64,000 nucleotides of DNA from Alisma plantago-aquatica (lineage: Eukaryota > Streptophyta > Magnoliopsida > Alismatales > Alismataceae), in NCBI GenBank assembly GCA_963693085.1, contig OY856409.1:1537231072-1537295071 (forward strand), written 5' to 3'. Positions 24,789 to 36,129 of the stretch are shown in pieces. The position numbers and the translations under genes are program-made. The notes under the pieces were generated by a model, which saw nothing but the letters and a program-made list of their open reading frames with translations, did not search any database and had not been told where the DNA came from. Numbering within the stretch: position 1 is the stretch's first letter; the number at the start of each line of letters is the position of its first letter.

Positions 24789-24870
24789 TAAACATACACA
24801 TAACATAGAGATGTATATATACCATACTATACATGTACATATATGTGTTTACATATTATTATTTGTGGTT
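24331..24870 (+). repeat. Tandem duplication, about 260-bp period, containing (TA)n
   Basis: Both copies start ttaccatgggttcagccacc (24335 and 24595), continue through gcactacatatggct, and end in TA-rich DNA with atacatgtacat. The second copy has gained a (TA)n microsatellite at 24749-24783. The open frames spanning them (24214-24423, 24527-24730) are byproducts. Confidence 0.85.
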
Positions 24871-25539
24871 CTAAAATCATATACTTGAAATACATAACTT
24901 TATACTCAAATGTTATTAAATTATTTTATATAACCAAAATCGCATGCCCCATATATACACCCACATTCACATATACTGTATGAAGTAATCGTCACACATA
25001 TCCCATACCGCCTTCCAAAACATTTATCTAAAGTGATATTCATACTATCTAGAAATTCTCTTTTGGTAAACATTCACATGAAAATTAAAATTGCCTAGAA
25101 TTCTAAAACCACCAACATAACAAATCTTTAAGCCAAACCAAGGTTTCTTAAAGCCAACTATATGTTAAGAAGCTCACATTAGATTTATTTACATATACTC
25201 AAATTTTTAATTTGGAAGGGAATCAATTATCAATAAATTTGAGGTGATAAAAAGATTTGGCAATTATTCTACTTGGATTAAAAAAGTGATAATTTGGGAA
25301 AATGAACAAAAAAAACATTAAAATTTGATCAATTTCAATCATGTATTCAGTAAAAAGTTGGGAGTACAAGTCTGCATGTATAAACATGCGCATGTATCTA
25401 GATATGTATGTTTGTTTGTATGCTTGTACACATAGACATTATGTGATATATATATATAGTCCGATTTTTGAAAAAAATATTGCATCATGATAACTACTTG
25501 AGTGTATTCTGCTCCAAATACACTCGAGTGTATTCTAGC

Positions 25540-25542
<3 letters not shown>

Positions 25543-25589
<47 letters not shown>

Positions 25590-25590
25590 A

Positions 25591-25628
<38 letters not shown>

Positions 25629-25635
25629 TTTTTTT
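25543..25635. repeat. Compound microsatellite (TC)n-(TA)n-T(n)
   Basis: About 22 TC repeats, then about nine TA repeats, then about 25 consecutive T. It lies about 60 bp beyond the stop codon of the SFH gene, so on the transcribed (minus) strand the 3' region would read A(n)-(TA)n-(GA)n. Confidence 0.95.
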
Positions 25636-25694
25636 GACTACCTATTCCACTGGTCATAATTTAGGATGTTCAGAGAATTTTTACATAGCATAAA

Positions 25695-28600
25695 TTACAA
25701 AAGTAGAACAATAGTGAAATCATTTAGAACCTGGGATTTAGACTCCTGTAGTGATTCAAGTGTCTCAACAATCTGCAGCTGTTGCATAACTGTAGCCTGC
25801 AATGCCTGGTCGAAAAAACCAAAAGAATAATTGAAGTCAGATAAAAGAATCTATAAAACATGCTAGATGCATATGACATTTAGCAGATATAAAAATAGAG
25901 CATGAACAGGTAAAAAAATTTGCTGGTTAGATATAACTTAACAAAATAGAAGTTGTTTACCAGATCCAATTAATCTGCTGGTTACGTGGATGGATACCAC
26001 ATCAAGAAGCAGAAAAGTTGGTTATATATTTTCTGTGCTAGTATTTGTAGTTTAAGTGATCACGAGCACCCGTACTAGTAAATTTTCTTTCTTTTTGACA
26101 GAGGAAAAAAGAGGAGAAAATATTTTTCAGCACAACTACCAACAATTTCAACAGTAGAGAGGCTGATTATGGAACCCATATCAGCCTCAGGTGTAACAAG
26201 GGTGTAATAGTGGCATGTATTGGTTTTAATTAAGATCTGAATCCAATGCACCAATCAACAACAATCCTTACTTCGGTGATGTTGTACTAAAAAGAGAGGG
26301 CTTCTTCCACTTGTATTCAAAGTCAATAATAAACCATTGGTATGATTTTAAGTTAAGCAAACTGAATATCGATCTGTCTTTACTATCCATATTGTAAGTT
26401 GCATGGATGAAAATAAAAGACACGAGTAAGGCAAAAAGAAAATCCCCACCATCTTCACAACAATTACTTGCAATTAGTAATATAATCAAGAATTTAAGAG
26501 AGTGTAATAATGTCATCAGGAAGCATATAGAAGCAGATGAAGTTGGAACTTTACATTCTTTGTCTTCTCAAGGTCAATCTCTAGGGTCTTTATTCGATGC
26601 CAAGATTCCAAGAGTATCTGTTCTTTATCAAAGGGAAGTTCAACAGGTTTGTTGTTAATGTCTCTCAACATAGTTTCAAGCTTTTGCAGTTGTTCCATGC
26701 AAGATGTCAGTCGGCGTTCTATTGCAGCATTTTCTCTCTGATGCTCAACATAAGCATTATTAGAGGGTGGAGGGTTGGCGGTTAGCTCCCTCACAGGTCT
26801 GCAGATCAGAAACCGAAAGAAGGATACCAATCCAATGGCAAAGGCCAGCAGCACTCGAGCAATGCATTGCAACCTTCTCTCCTTGTTTTGATCCTCCCTA
26901 TAGGACCTAGAAACTGAGAAGCAAAAAATGTTTACTGATTTAGTCAATAGTAGTGGTATATCCAAATAGACTTCAAAAAAAGGATCTGAACCTCCTCTTC
27001 CCCCCCCCCCAAAAAAAAAAACACCCAAAAGAAGAACGATTGGAATCCTACATTTCAAGAGGAACAGACATGCATAGGACACGATCAACTATATATTAAT
27101 TGGATTTTGAATTCTCATGTAACTGAGTGGTTAAACAAGACCAATGATGAGCTAATAAAGATGTCCTAAAGAACGAATCCGTAGCAGGATTGGCTTGCTG
27201 TGCACAAGAACCGGCATCATCAGATTGGGGTTTGAATTCCTTTTCCAAAGAAATATAATTTGTTTGAGACGAAATATGACCCACAACAACTGAGGAATAT
27301 AATCTAATCCAGCTATAAGTTGCAACTTTTTATATCAGAACCAAAGTTGATGATTCATATAACCAATTGCACTTCCATCAACACAAGGCATACTTGACTG
27401 CAAGGGTGTTATTAAACACTCATGACACCGAGATGATGAGAAAGCTCAATAGTAAAGTAAGGTTTCTTAGTGTATGTTATACAAGTTAAATTATTTAGAG
27501 TAGAGGCGGATCCACAGGATTTTATTTAGTGAACGTGTCCAAAAAAGGTTAGCTGAAACAACATACATTCAAGCAGCTAGGCTGTACAAGTCACTACTGC
27601 TTAGGTTTCAGTTTCCCTTCTCCATGAGAGTGGAGAAATAATTAGTTTCTGCAACCCAAAATGAATCAATCTACATAGTTTATAAACATGTGGGAAAAAA
27701 TAAGGATATCAATTTGTCTGGAAGAAACACAGTTTCAATATGGTTGATTAAAACAAACATGATAGCAGTAGTCCCCACCATAGTGAACAATAATACCAAA
27801 AAAAATATAGGCTAAGCCATATAGTCCATGGAAGGACTAGAAGCTATTCTCTTTTCCTTATGACTATCAGAAAGCTATGTATGGTCTTTTGAATCAAAAG
27901 AATATGCCAGACTACAAGGGCAAAAACTTCTAGGAAAATGCATCAAATAGACATGACTAACTATAATGACGTTAGCACACAAACTTGCAGACAACTAGAA
28001 GTAAACTAAATTTTGCAAGGAGCTTTAATGTTAATAATCACTGGTTAGTGTTTCTGCATTTAAGCATGATGATTTTGAAATCAGAAAACCAGAACGTAAT
28101 TGAATGAAAAGTTGTCTTATCAAATGAAAGCATGTAGACAATAACAGTCTAAATGGACAGAGAATCCGCAGGTCATATGAAGATATAAGTTCACAAAGGT
28201 GTCAGATCATTAAATTCGTCTTGTGTGTTATAATAGGTGAAAGTACTACTAAAGAAGAGTAGGGTTCTGATAGTAATATACATTCAGTGGGGAAAAGCAA
28301 TAGAATACATGCATATCTAGCAACTTTAAGTCTAAGATTACCTTCTGGATTCATTATTGCATCAATAGTTTGATGTCGATATACACCGTCAACGACCAAC
28401 CTGGGAGCACAAACTGATCCTCGACCATAATCTACAGCTTTATCTACAATAACAAAATGATCATCACAGCTATAGTAAGCACTTGGATCTGTTGCCCTGA
28501 CCTGCAAGTGTTACAAACAGACAATACTAATAATCTCAGTCCTATGTCAATACCTTCTATGAATTACTATTGAGACAAGACCAGATATTGATTTTTTATC

Positions 28601-31600
28601 GAATCAAAATGGACGGAGTCAAAAATAAAAACAGATTAGCATATGTTGACAATAAAAAGAAAATGACATGGAATGAAAGCCAATCAGATATAATAAAGTC
28701 AAACATACATTGTTTAAACTGAAACATCAAACATGGCAAACACCATTTTAATCTGACCCAACAAAACAAAAAGGGAAATAGTAAGGTAGCATCATAACCT
28801 ATTGAGAAAACATTTCCAATGGAAAATCCCCAACCATGGATGCATCCAGAGTAGAATATTTTTCCCAGAAAACAAGTAGACAAAATCAAAATACTCAATT
28901 TGCAGAAGTTTAGAGACAGTAGTATCACACATATTATTTAGATAACATTTACAAATTTCTTGATTGGTTTTGCCATCCAGAAAGAGTTAGCAATGCAGCG
29001 CTACCTTCGTTCTCAATGTAATATAATTCACCTGAAAAAAAAATCATTCATTTGAATATAAAAAGAAGAAACTTTGATCGTCCTGGAAATTTTGTGATGC
29101 AGGATGAAGTCCACTTAATTAGATTTATTTTGTGTTATTTTTATATGTAGAAACCTAAGTGCAATTTATGTAGTTACGTGCACTTAGTTGCAAATTTAAA
29201 TGTTTTATTTTTATTTTATATTTTGTTAGACAATTTATGCAATTGTCTCAGTTTAGGGTTTTATGTATTTGAGTATAAATACTAGCCTTGGGGGCTTGTC
29301 CCAAGAAGTTGAATATGAATTCAAACAACAAATTGTTGTTTTCCCCTCTGGTCTTCTTCTTCCTCAATGGGTTCCCCATCATTTTGAGTCAGTGATAGTA
29401 AACTCCCTCAACCTGAAAAGTGTGCACCTTCAGCAATGAAACTGATTTTTAGCTGATACCACTACTATCCAGGACCTTCAGGTTTTAGCACCAAAACTTA
29501 GGTAGGCTGATGGAAATTGGTAGGACTAACACTTTAGCAATTTTCACATCATAGTTAATAAACCAAGAACAGCTCACCTGGGTATAAGTTTGTGGGTATT
29601 TAGCTGACATTTGAACTCTATTCATTCAAGAGGGCCTGCGCAAACGTGGATACAGCATAATTGCTGCCAACTGCCAAGGCATCAATGCAGTAGGGGTGTC
29701 CCTCCCCACTCCAGTTGTTACAAGAAAAAAACATGAAGGCAGCAAAGCTGCCTACCATGATGCCTTTGATGCTTACGGGTTCGTCAACGTCACCAGCCAT
29801 TATGCTGGGCAAATATTCAGTTTTGCGAGTCCAGATATCAGTTTATTACCATGTTATAACTAACGACATCATGCCACCTAGCAAGGAATGATATATGTAT
29901 ATCACAAGATAGTAACCAGATATAACCGTAGGACTGGTTTTTAATTTGTATGAGCGTTAGCAAATTGATGTTTATATGGACAGAATTCATGGTCCCCGGG
30001 GTTTCTATAACACACAAAGAGATACACTACTGTAGATAATATGATCATTTAAATGGCACCTATAGCCCTTAAAAATGACCATCGCAGCACAGCCCATCTA
30101 AAAGGCCCATGAAATAGGCACTATAGACAATTAAGCAATCATAACTAAATAAAGATTGGTGGCTAACATGCACATTCAATAGAAAGACAGCAAGACCATA
30201 AAATAAACCTCCAAACAGAATGAATTATGAAAGATCCTAGGCACTAAGTTAAGGTATCTAACAAGGTGCAGCTCATTAAGGCAGCATCCTGGCATATGCC
30301 AAGTATGGGATACACTTGACATGTTAATATAGATTTTGAAAAATGGCAGGAATCCGTGAGGACATTCTATACCTTATATACATTAAGAGCATAATGGATA
30401 AGTATGACATTTTAATCATTCCTCGAGGATCACAAGATCCATACATCAAACGCCATAATGGTATGCAAGCATGAAATCAGATGACAATGCACAAATGATA
30501 GGACAATCCTTGTTAATTTATAAAGAAAAAAGTAAAACCTACTTCCTCGTGTACAGGAGCCAATCGAGTAGACTCCAACTTTTGAGACAAGAAAGGAGAG
30601 TAGTGCTCATCGACATCGGACCCTGATTCAGCAGCCGATGCATCACTGCATGCTCCCTGTTAACAACAATAAGCGAAAAATTAAATAAAGACGTCTAAAT
30701 TTATGAAAGAAAATAATGAAACAACCAGCAATAGCATGTCTTGCCTTTGAATAGTGTGTCCGGGTGCATGTACTTCTGCACTGTCCCTCATCGGTATACC
30801 TCCTAATTTGTCAGAGGCATGTCATTTCAGCATTATGAACAAGCTGCATCAACAAGATCAGATAGAATATGACAATGTTCAGTTATAACTATCAAACCTC
30901 ACATTAAAAGCAACAACTAGTATGGCTTGATTGTAGTGACTTTAGCAACAAAATATTATGATACATGTTATTGTTAATATTAATATGGCAGTTTAACCAC
31001 TGGACAAAAGGGCCCCGAGCTAATCATGGTTTAGTCCCATCTTTCTTCAGTTAAAGCCCCTCTGGTCCAAACGTAAATCATTATAGTCTTTCATCTAGCT
31101 CTCTCATGAAAAATTGATCTTCAGTACAGTGCCATCTTCAGAAATTTCTCATATATTCTACCGAAAGATTGAATAAGCTTGAAATTGCACTTGCATGCCC
31201 ATTTACCCCAAGGAAGATTATAGCATAAATAACTTTGACCATGATGATTACAATTTATAATCTGGAGTCTATAAATAAACCAGAGTGCCATATCATTTGT
31301 TGCATATTCACTTATTCAGAAAACCGCATGGTTTAGTGTTTAGAAACAAAGATAGTTATTTGATTAAACTATTAATTACAATCATAAGCATGTGAATCCA
31401 CCAACAGTTATATCAGTATGCAATTTAGCTATGTTGTTGCTAACTTTTTCACTACAAATGTTCTTATAAGAATGTACATAAATCTAAGTCTACAAATTTC
31501 TATTAGAACAAAAAAAAAACAGAAAATATGCTGCTACCTTCATTATGCATGAGTCATTCCAAGGTCCTACATTTGATCTGAGACATCCACCGTCAACTGC

Positions 31601-33485
31601 GCAAGAACATGTGCCGCCTAAAAATTCAGGTAATTGGCTGCAAAGGAAAAGAAAAAGGTGACTTGTATCAATCATCTCATATGACTAGGGGCATAGATCA
31701 TGCAGGTAAAAGCATCAAACCTGGCATCAATTGATTCGAGCAGTCTACCCTGATATTTTGTTCCTAATACCTGCAAAGTCAGAAGTGTAGTGTGAAGAAA
31801 AAAAACTAGAGATGTGGTCACTAAATTGTCAGATAACTTTATTTGCATCAAGTACATGTATCTTTGAAGCAGTTTTGGGATCAATAAAGCCTTTCACGGT
31901 GTTCCATAGAAGCTTGAAGCCATGGCCGGCATTAACAATAAACATCTGATGCAATGACTGCATAAACATGATCATGATGAGTTATTGAGTATAAAAATAA
32001 AAGTTAAGAGATGCTAAGTTCACTGAAACCAGATAGCTATCAGCAGAAAACAATTCATTACCTCGGGGTAGTAGTCACAATCAATCTTTTGCATACTGGT
32101 CAAAAGATCCCTTGCAGCCTTGCTGAAGTTTTTAAGACCCTGCAAAATGTTAATAGCCATTAATAACTCAGGCATTAATATAGACATCAATAACTGTAGT
32201 ATAAGAAAAGCAAAGAATGCTAAAGTAGGCAGGACCACAAAAATAGATCTTGGAACGTTATTATATGCATTAACAGCTACAAAACTGGAAGTAAGGAACC
32301 AGAAACTGGTATCATCTTACCACACCATGCACATCCAGGATGGTAGTGGTTGAGTTTATGTGCCTCTTTGCAGTTATGGAGCAGGCAGGGAATTTTTCTC
32401 GAAATGCTCTTTCAAACTCTTGGACATGGTACTTGAGGTATCTCTCTAGCGTGGTAATGTGCATTAGCTTGTTTGGTTCTACTTTGCCTAGCCTCTCAAT
32501 ATATACAGGCCTTCCTTCTTTGTCCACTCCATGGTACCCCTGAGGATAGTACCGCAGAACCTCTTCCAGTTCATGGAAATGGAAATCCTGAAAAACACAA
32601 TGATCATCAATGGTCACGCTTAGATGCCATAAGTGGGCAAACAGAACGTAGAAACCATCATATCGTCAGCATAAAAAAAATTGCCAAATGGAAACTGGTG
32701 TGTGCAACGCGTGAAGCTGGGCATCATCAATGGCTGCTTGTCATTAAGGACTAGTCCTTATCTGTCAGCGCAGAACAATGTATGCCCCCGTCCATGTTAT
32801 TCTTATGTTGCCCTACCATATTATTAACAAGGAAGATTTTAAAAAATATAGCATGACAATGGTCCATCCATACAGATGCCCCTACACTTCCTACAGATGG
32901 GCAGCCATTTATAACCCACAGCTACCATTCCAACTAGCAGTAGGAGCTTACCTCTAGAATAGTATCAGTACCATATTCTTTTCTCCACCTCAACATTTCC
33001 ACCCACATCTGCATCGTCCTCTCAAAATCAAACTTGCGAGCCTTTAAGAACCTGCAGGTTGGTAATAAATAAGCAACTAAAAACGGCAACAGGACAACAG
33101 AGAGATAAGAATAACAAAACAAATGAAAGGACCATTTTCAATGTATCTTACGAGTAAAATAATCTTACTTATGATACAGGGTGTTGATTGAAACATACCT
33201 TAATATAGTATGATAATCATCATGCCTCTCCGGCAACACGTCCTTGGCAATCAGCTCCTGCCTGAATGCACATACGGCCCTCTCTTCCTCTTCGTCTCGG
33301 ATATCCTCAATGGAGATGGACGGCGTCCTGTAATCGACCCTCCTCTTCCCTCTCTTCTTAAGCGAGTGCGTGAACTTGTTGGAGGCATTGATTGCCTTCT
33401 TGAAGTTTCCTATCTTGGTCTTCCTCCTCACGTCTTCGGAGTTGTCGACATCGGACCTCTTCTCCCTCCGCTCGTCGTGGATCAT
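25695..33485 (-). CDS. SEC14-like phosphatidylinositol/phosphatidylcholine transfer protein (SFH type), 12 exons, internal stop in exon 8
   Basis: SFH proteins bind and exchange phosphatidylinositol and phosphatidylcholine and help phosphoinositide signalling in membrane trafficking. Exons read on the minus strand: 33485-33199, 33051-32952, 32587-32321, 32139-32062, 31957-31856, 31770-31721, 31637-31538, 30843-30745, 30656-30543, 28501-28342, 26913-26555, 25805-25695. Phases agree throughout (1827 bases, 608 residues plus stop). Residues 1-95 are basic with [14 protein letters not shown]. The CRAL-TRIO/SEC14 domain spans about 60-320 ([39 protein letters not shown]). The C-terminal part has [13 protein letters not shown], a hydrophobic segment ([16 protein letters not shown]) and a coiled-coil. 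A TGA occurs at codon 339. An upstream in-frame stop makes 33485 the first ATG of this exon. The extreme C-terminus is uncertain because another small exon could follow. Confidence 0.88.
28502..30542 (-). other. SFH intron 9 (2.0 kb)
   Basis: Bounded by GAA|GTAGGT and TTGCAG|GTC, joining HEE to VRATDPS in phase 0. It holds a 64-codon minus-strand frame (29812-29618) of unknown meaning and an LTR-like stretch described separately. Confidence 0.7.
29090..29475 (+). repeat. Possible solo LTR inside SFH intron 9
   Basis: This plus-oriented block has a TATA-like tataaat at about 29274, a leader with a C/T-rich run (cccctctggtcttcttcttcctc) and AT-rich flanks. That order resembles a short copia LTR. 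I could not fix TG...CA ends or a target duplication, so this is only a suggestion. Confidence 0.3.
30745..30843 (-). other. SFH exon 8, symmetric exon with in-frame TGA and GC donor
   Basis: The 99-bp exon begins after TTGATGCAG and reads [10 protein letters not shown], then TGA (30813-30811), then [10 protein letters not shown]. It ends TCAAAG followed by GCAAGA, a GC-type 5' splice site with a good match to the known GC-AG consensus. Reading frame on both sides of the TGA is SFH-like, so the stop is a point change (a CGA to TGA transition is the simplest idea) and not a wrong exon. Both ends are phase 0, so omission of the exon leaves the rest in frame. Confidence 0.75.
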
Positions 33486-34329
33486 CGACGTCGCAGGCCC
33501 TCCGGGATCAAGATCTGATCAGAGGAGAAGGAGGAAGAGGGGAAAAAACGCTTCCTGTAGTCAGCAATGTGGACGACCGGGTCACAGGGTGCGCTGTTGT
33601 TTTCTTAGTGTGGTGCGGGAAGTATAGGAACTTCTCACCTGCCATGCGCGCCTCAGGTATCAATGTGATCTCAGCTTTTCAACCCCGCAGCTTCATGAAA
33701 CGACCAGCAGGTAGTCTCCGAAACTACAAGAAGGGGCAGGCAGGAGAATAAAGATGGGAGGGAAAGAAAGAGATGTCAGTTTTCTTGTTCGACAATGTAT
33801 ATTGACTGGAAAGGTAGAGGGGGGAAAGGATGTCGCGCGGTCCAAGTAAAAGCTAAGCTTCAACACGGTGGAGTAAAACTCACGGAGATCGCACGATTCT
33901 TTGCCGGAGAAGACGAAACTGTTGAAAACCCTGGGGTATACACCGCATAGGAAACCGGTAGAATTTGTGACGGACTCCCACGATTACGCAGCTCCCGGCT
34001 CGTACGCGAGACGTGAGGGGTTTTGTCAGTCAAACAGCACTCCATTCCATCACCAGCACTAGCCGCTTTCTTCCCCACGATCTACTGCCCCACGACACAA
34101 CTGACGCCACTCTCCCGCCGAGAACCCATGGGTCTCTACCCCTATATAAGCACCCACCGATCTCCTTTCTAGGATCCTCATGTATACACTTGTGCTCTTG
34201 CAAACAAACAGCATTCGCGACCCAAGCACACTTCATTTGAGCGGCCAAGAAGCGGAGTTTTTTTTCCATTCCTTCTCACTGTTTCCTTTGTTCTCTCTCT
34301 TGGTTGTTCGATTTCTTCAGCTTCTACCA
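33486..34329. promoter_or_regulatory. Shared upstream region of the divergent SFH / phytocyanin pair
   Basis: About 845 bp separate the two start codons. The phytocyanin side has a clear TATA box at 34143-34149 and ACGT-containing motifs (gacgtgag near 34009, tgacgcc near 34102). On the SFH side, 33486-33960 carries a short 5' untranslated region followed by pyrimidine-rich and GC-rich DNA with no obvious TATA. The segment 33962-34223 is the one repeated in every unit of the downstream array. Confidence 0.65.
34143..34149 (+). promoter_or_regulatory. TATA box of the phytocyanin gene
   Basis: TATATAA in a C-rich setting (ctacccctatataagcaccc), about 187 bp before the start codon. Transcription would be expected to start around 34175-34180, which leaves a leader of about 150 bases. 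An ATG at 34180, in frame with the gene, lies at or before that point and is probably not used. Confidence 0.75.
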
Positions 34330-35093
34330 ATGGCTGCTACCGCTCATTCTCCGCGACCTCGCCATCCCGTGTTCCTCTTCTTCTTGGTAAGTTGCGCCGT
34401 TCTAAGCTCCGGCATGCTCGCGTCGGCGCTGGAGTTCCGCGTCGGAGGCGAGAGAGGGTGGGTCAAGCCCACCGGCAACGAGACGGAGACCTACAACCAC
34501 TGGGCCGGAAGGAACAGGTTCCACATCGGCGACACCATCTGTACGTTTCATTTCTATACCTTCTGCATTCTCACTCTGCTACTCTCCATTGCACCTCTTT
34601 CTCTGATCTGTTTTACTCAACTAGCATACTATTCAATTCAACGAGCATCTGCTTCTACACTGCAGATTTCAAGTACGACAACGACACTCTCCTGATCGTC
34701 AACCGCCCCGAGTACGCCAACTGCAACACCACATCCCCGATCCTCACCTTCAAAGACGGCAACACGACCTACACCTTCCAACGCTATGGCTACTTCTACT
34801 TCATCAGCGGCAACCCAGACAACTGCGCCGCGGGACAGAAACTCATCATTCGCGTCATGGTCCACCCAGAGTACGCTCTCAACCCGGCCGGCTCCCCAGG
34901 GTACGCGCCCGCTATGGCTCCCAGCAACGTCGGCGAGGGCTATGGTGGCTCTTACGGCGGGTACAACGCTCCAGCAGGTGCGCCGGGGACGACTGCGTCG
35001 CCAAGCTCCGCGGGGAAGATACGGCTCGTGGGAGGACTCGTTGGGGTCGTGCTGCTTATTATCAGTGCTAGTTTCTTTCTGTCGTTTGTGTAG
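34330..35093 (+). CDS. Early-nodulin-like protein (phytocyanin family), GPI-anchored type
   Basis: Two exons, 34330-34540 and 34666-35093, joined at ATCT|GTACGT and CTGCAG|ATTTC, give 212 residues. Residues 1 to about 33 form a signal peptide. The plastocyanin-like domain follows (FRVGGERGWVKP, GDTIYFKYDNDTLLIVN, ILTFKDGNTTYTFQRYG, YFISGNPDNCAAGQKL). The cysteines in YANC and PDNC fit the usual disulfide. Where copper-binding relatives have Cys, His and Met, this protein has Ser, Asn and Gln, so it should not bind type-1 copper, as is typical of early-nodulin-like proteins. A Pro/Ala/Gly/Ser-rich linker and a hydrophobic tail (GVVLLIISASFFLSFV) indicate GPI anchoring at the cell surface. Codons are strongly GC-ending, unlike the surroundings. 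Confidence 0.93.
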
Positions 35094-36124
35094 GAACCAT
35101 TTGTCATTATCATGATCATCTCCCGGGATGTTCAACGTCTTTTCCAGTTAGTGGTTTATCATGTCATGATAGTCTCTACCTTAAGAGAGTTTTAGGTTCA
35201 TTTTTTTCCCATTTATTCTTTTGTCACTAGATTGCATACTAGCTTTTGGGCTTTGAGTTGCATCTTTGTAATCATTTTGGACTATATAAATGAGTGTTAT
35301 TTCTTTCTTTAAACAAAGAGTATGTAGTCATATGCAAGCCAGCGTCCTTTTATTTCCAAACAATGCGGTTGCACTGTGTTGGGCCTGTTTCTTTAAAAAG
35401 ATAGCAAATACACCGCACCAAGAAATGGGACAATTTGCTCTTTTCTTTTGCGGATAAATCTTTATATAGACATTGTAATCAAGTTACAAATTGCCTGATA
35501 AACATCAAAAGGGTGGTTATATGACGGTTCAAAACAAATTGACCAGATTCATTCCGACTAAACAAAGCAGCAAAATCTTTTGCAGGCTTGCTTTTCCAAC
35601 ATCGCCAGCAAAAAAAGTTCAGCAATATGATCAATCCAATTTGTGTAGTCATTATTAAATCCTCATATCTCATCTATAATGATTAGGTTTTCTCCCAACA
35701 AAACACAATAGATATACAAAGGCCGGGATGCAAAACGTGCTTCCAGCGTCACCATCACTTAAAAGATGAATGTTCATGTCAGCATTCTTTGTTTCCAAAC
35801 TAATATGTAATATGACAGGGTCATCCTCCCTATTGGGCCTGTTCTTGAGGAGATAGCAAATGCACTGCACTATCACCTTATGCAGTTAATTCGTTATTTA
35901 AACATTGCATTCATAATACATATTGTTAAAGAAACATAAAATCAGAGGTTAGAAACGGTTGTAAAAGCAAAGAGATCGGGGTCATTCCTACCTACTAAAC
36001 AAGCCCCAAGTGATACTCAGTAGTTACTCTAGCACAACTGAATGGACTTGATCGTTGTAACTATTAGGACTTAATAAAATTCTGTGTTCAAGGACTAGTC
36101 CTTATCTGTCAGCGCAGAACAATG
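35094..36124. other. 3' flank of the phytocyanin gene and spacer to the array
   Basis: The first 220 bp are the likely 3' untranslated region; tatataaatgag near 35284 could serve polyadenylation. A degenerate duplication is visible: ttgggcctgtttcttt...agatagcaaatacac near 35380-35415 resembles attgggcctgttcttg...agatagcaaatgcac near 35831-35866. No gene is supported. The last 35-40 bp match an SFH intron (separate entry). Confidence 0.5.
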
Positions 36125-36129
36125 TATGC
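36090..36129 (+). repeat. 40-bp copy of SFH intron 2 sequence at the left edge of the array
   Basis: aaggactagtccttatctgt and the following cagcgcagaacaatgtatgc are the same as 32746-32785, inside the SFH intron between exons 2 and 3. The match is perfect by eye over 40 bases in the same orientation. Later array units do not contain it. Confidence 0.9.

Noticed and set aside
25543..25610. Simple TC/TA run considered as a CRISPR-like or regulatory array
   Set aside because: It is a plain microsatellite with one- and two-base units and no spacers.
26268..26516. 82-codon minus frame and the opposite 83-codon plus frame in the last SFH intron
   Set aside because: They have no recognisable motif and partly overlap an established exon on the other strand.
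29618..29812. 64-codon minus-strand frame in SFH intron 9
   Set aside because: Flanking exons already join in phase without it and it has no SFH similarity.
34180..34329. In-frame upstream ATG extending the phytocyanin by 50 residues
   Set aside because: The ATG lies about 31-37 bp after the TATA box, at or before the expected transcription start. The 34330 start gives a normal signal peptide.
34392..34695. Open frames reading through the phytocyanin intron or in other frames of exon 1
   Set aside because: Clear GT-AG junctions restore the conserved GDTIYFKYDND motif, so the read-through frames are byproducts.
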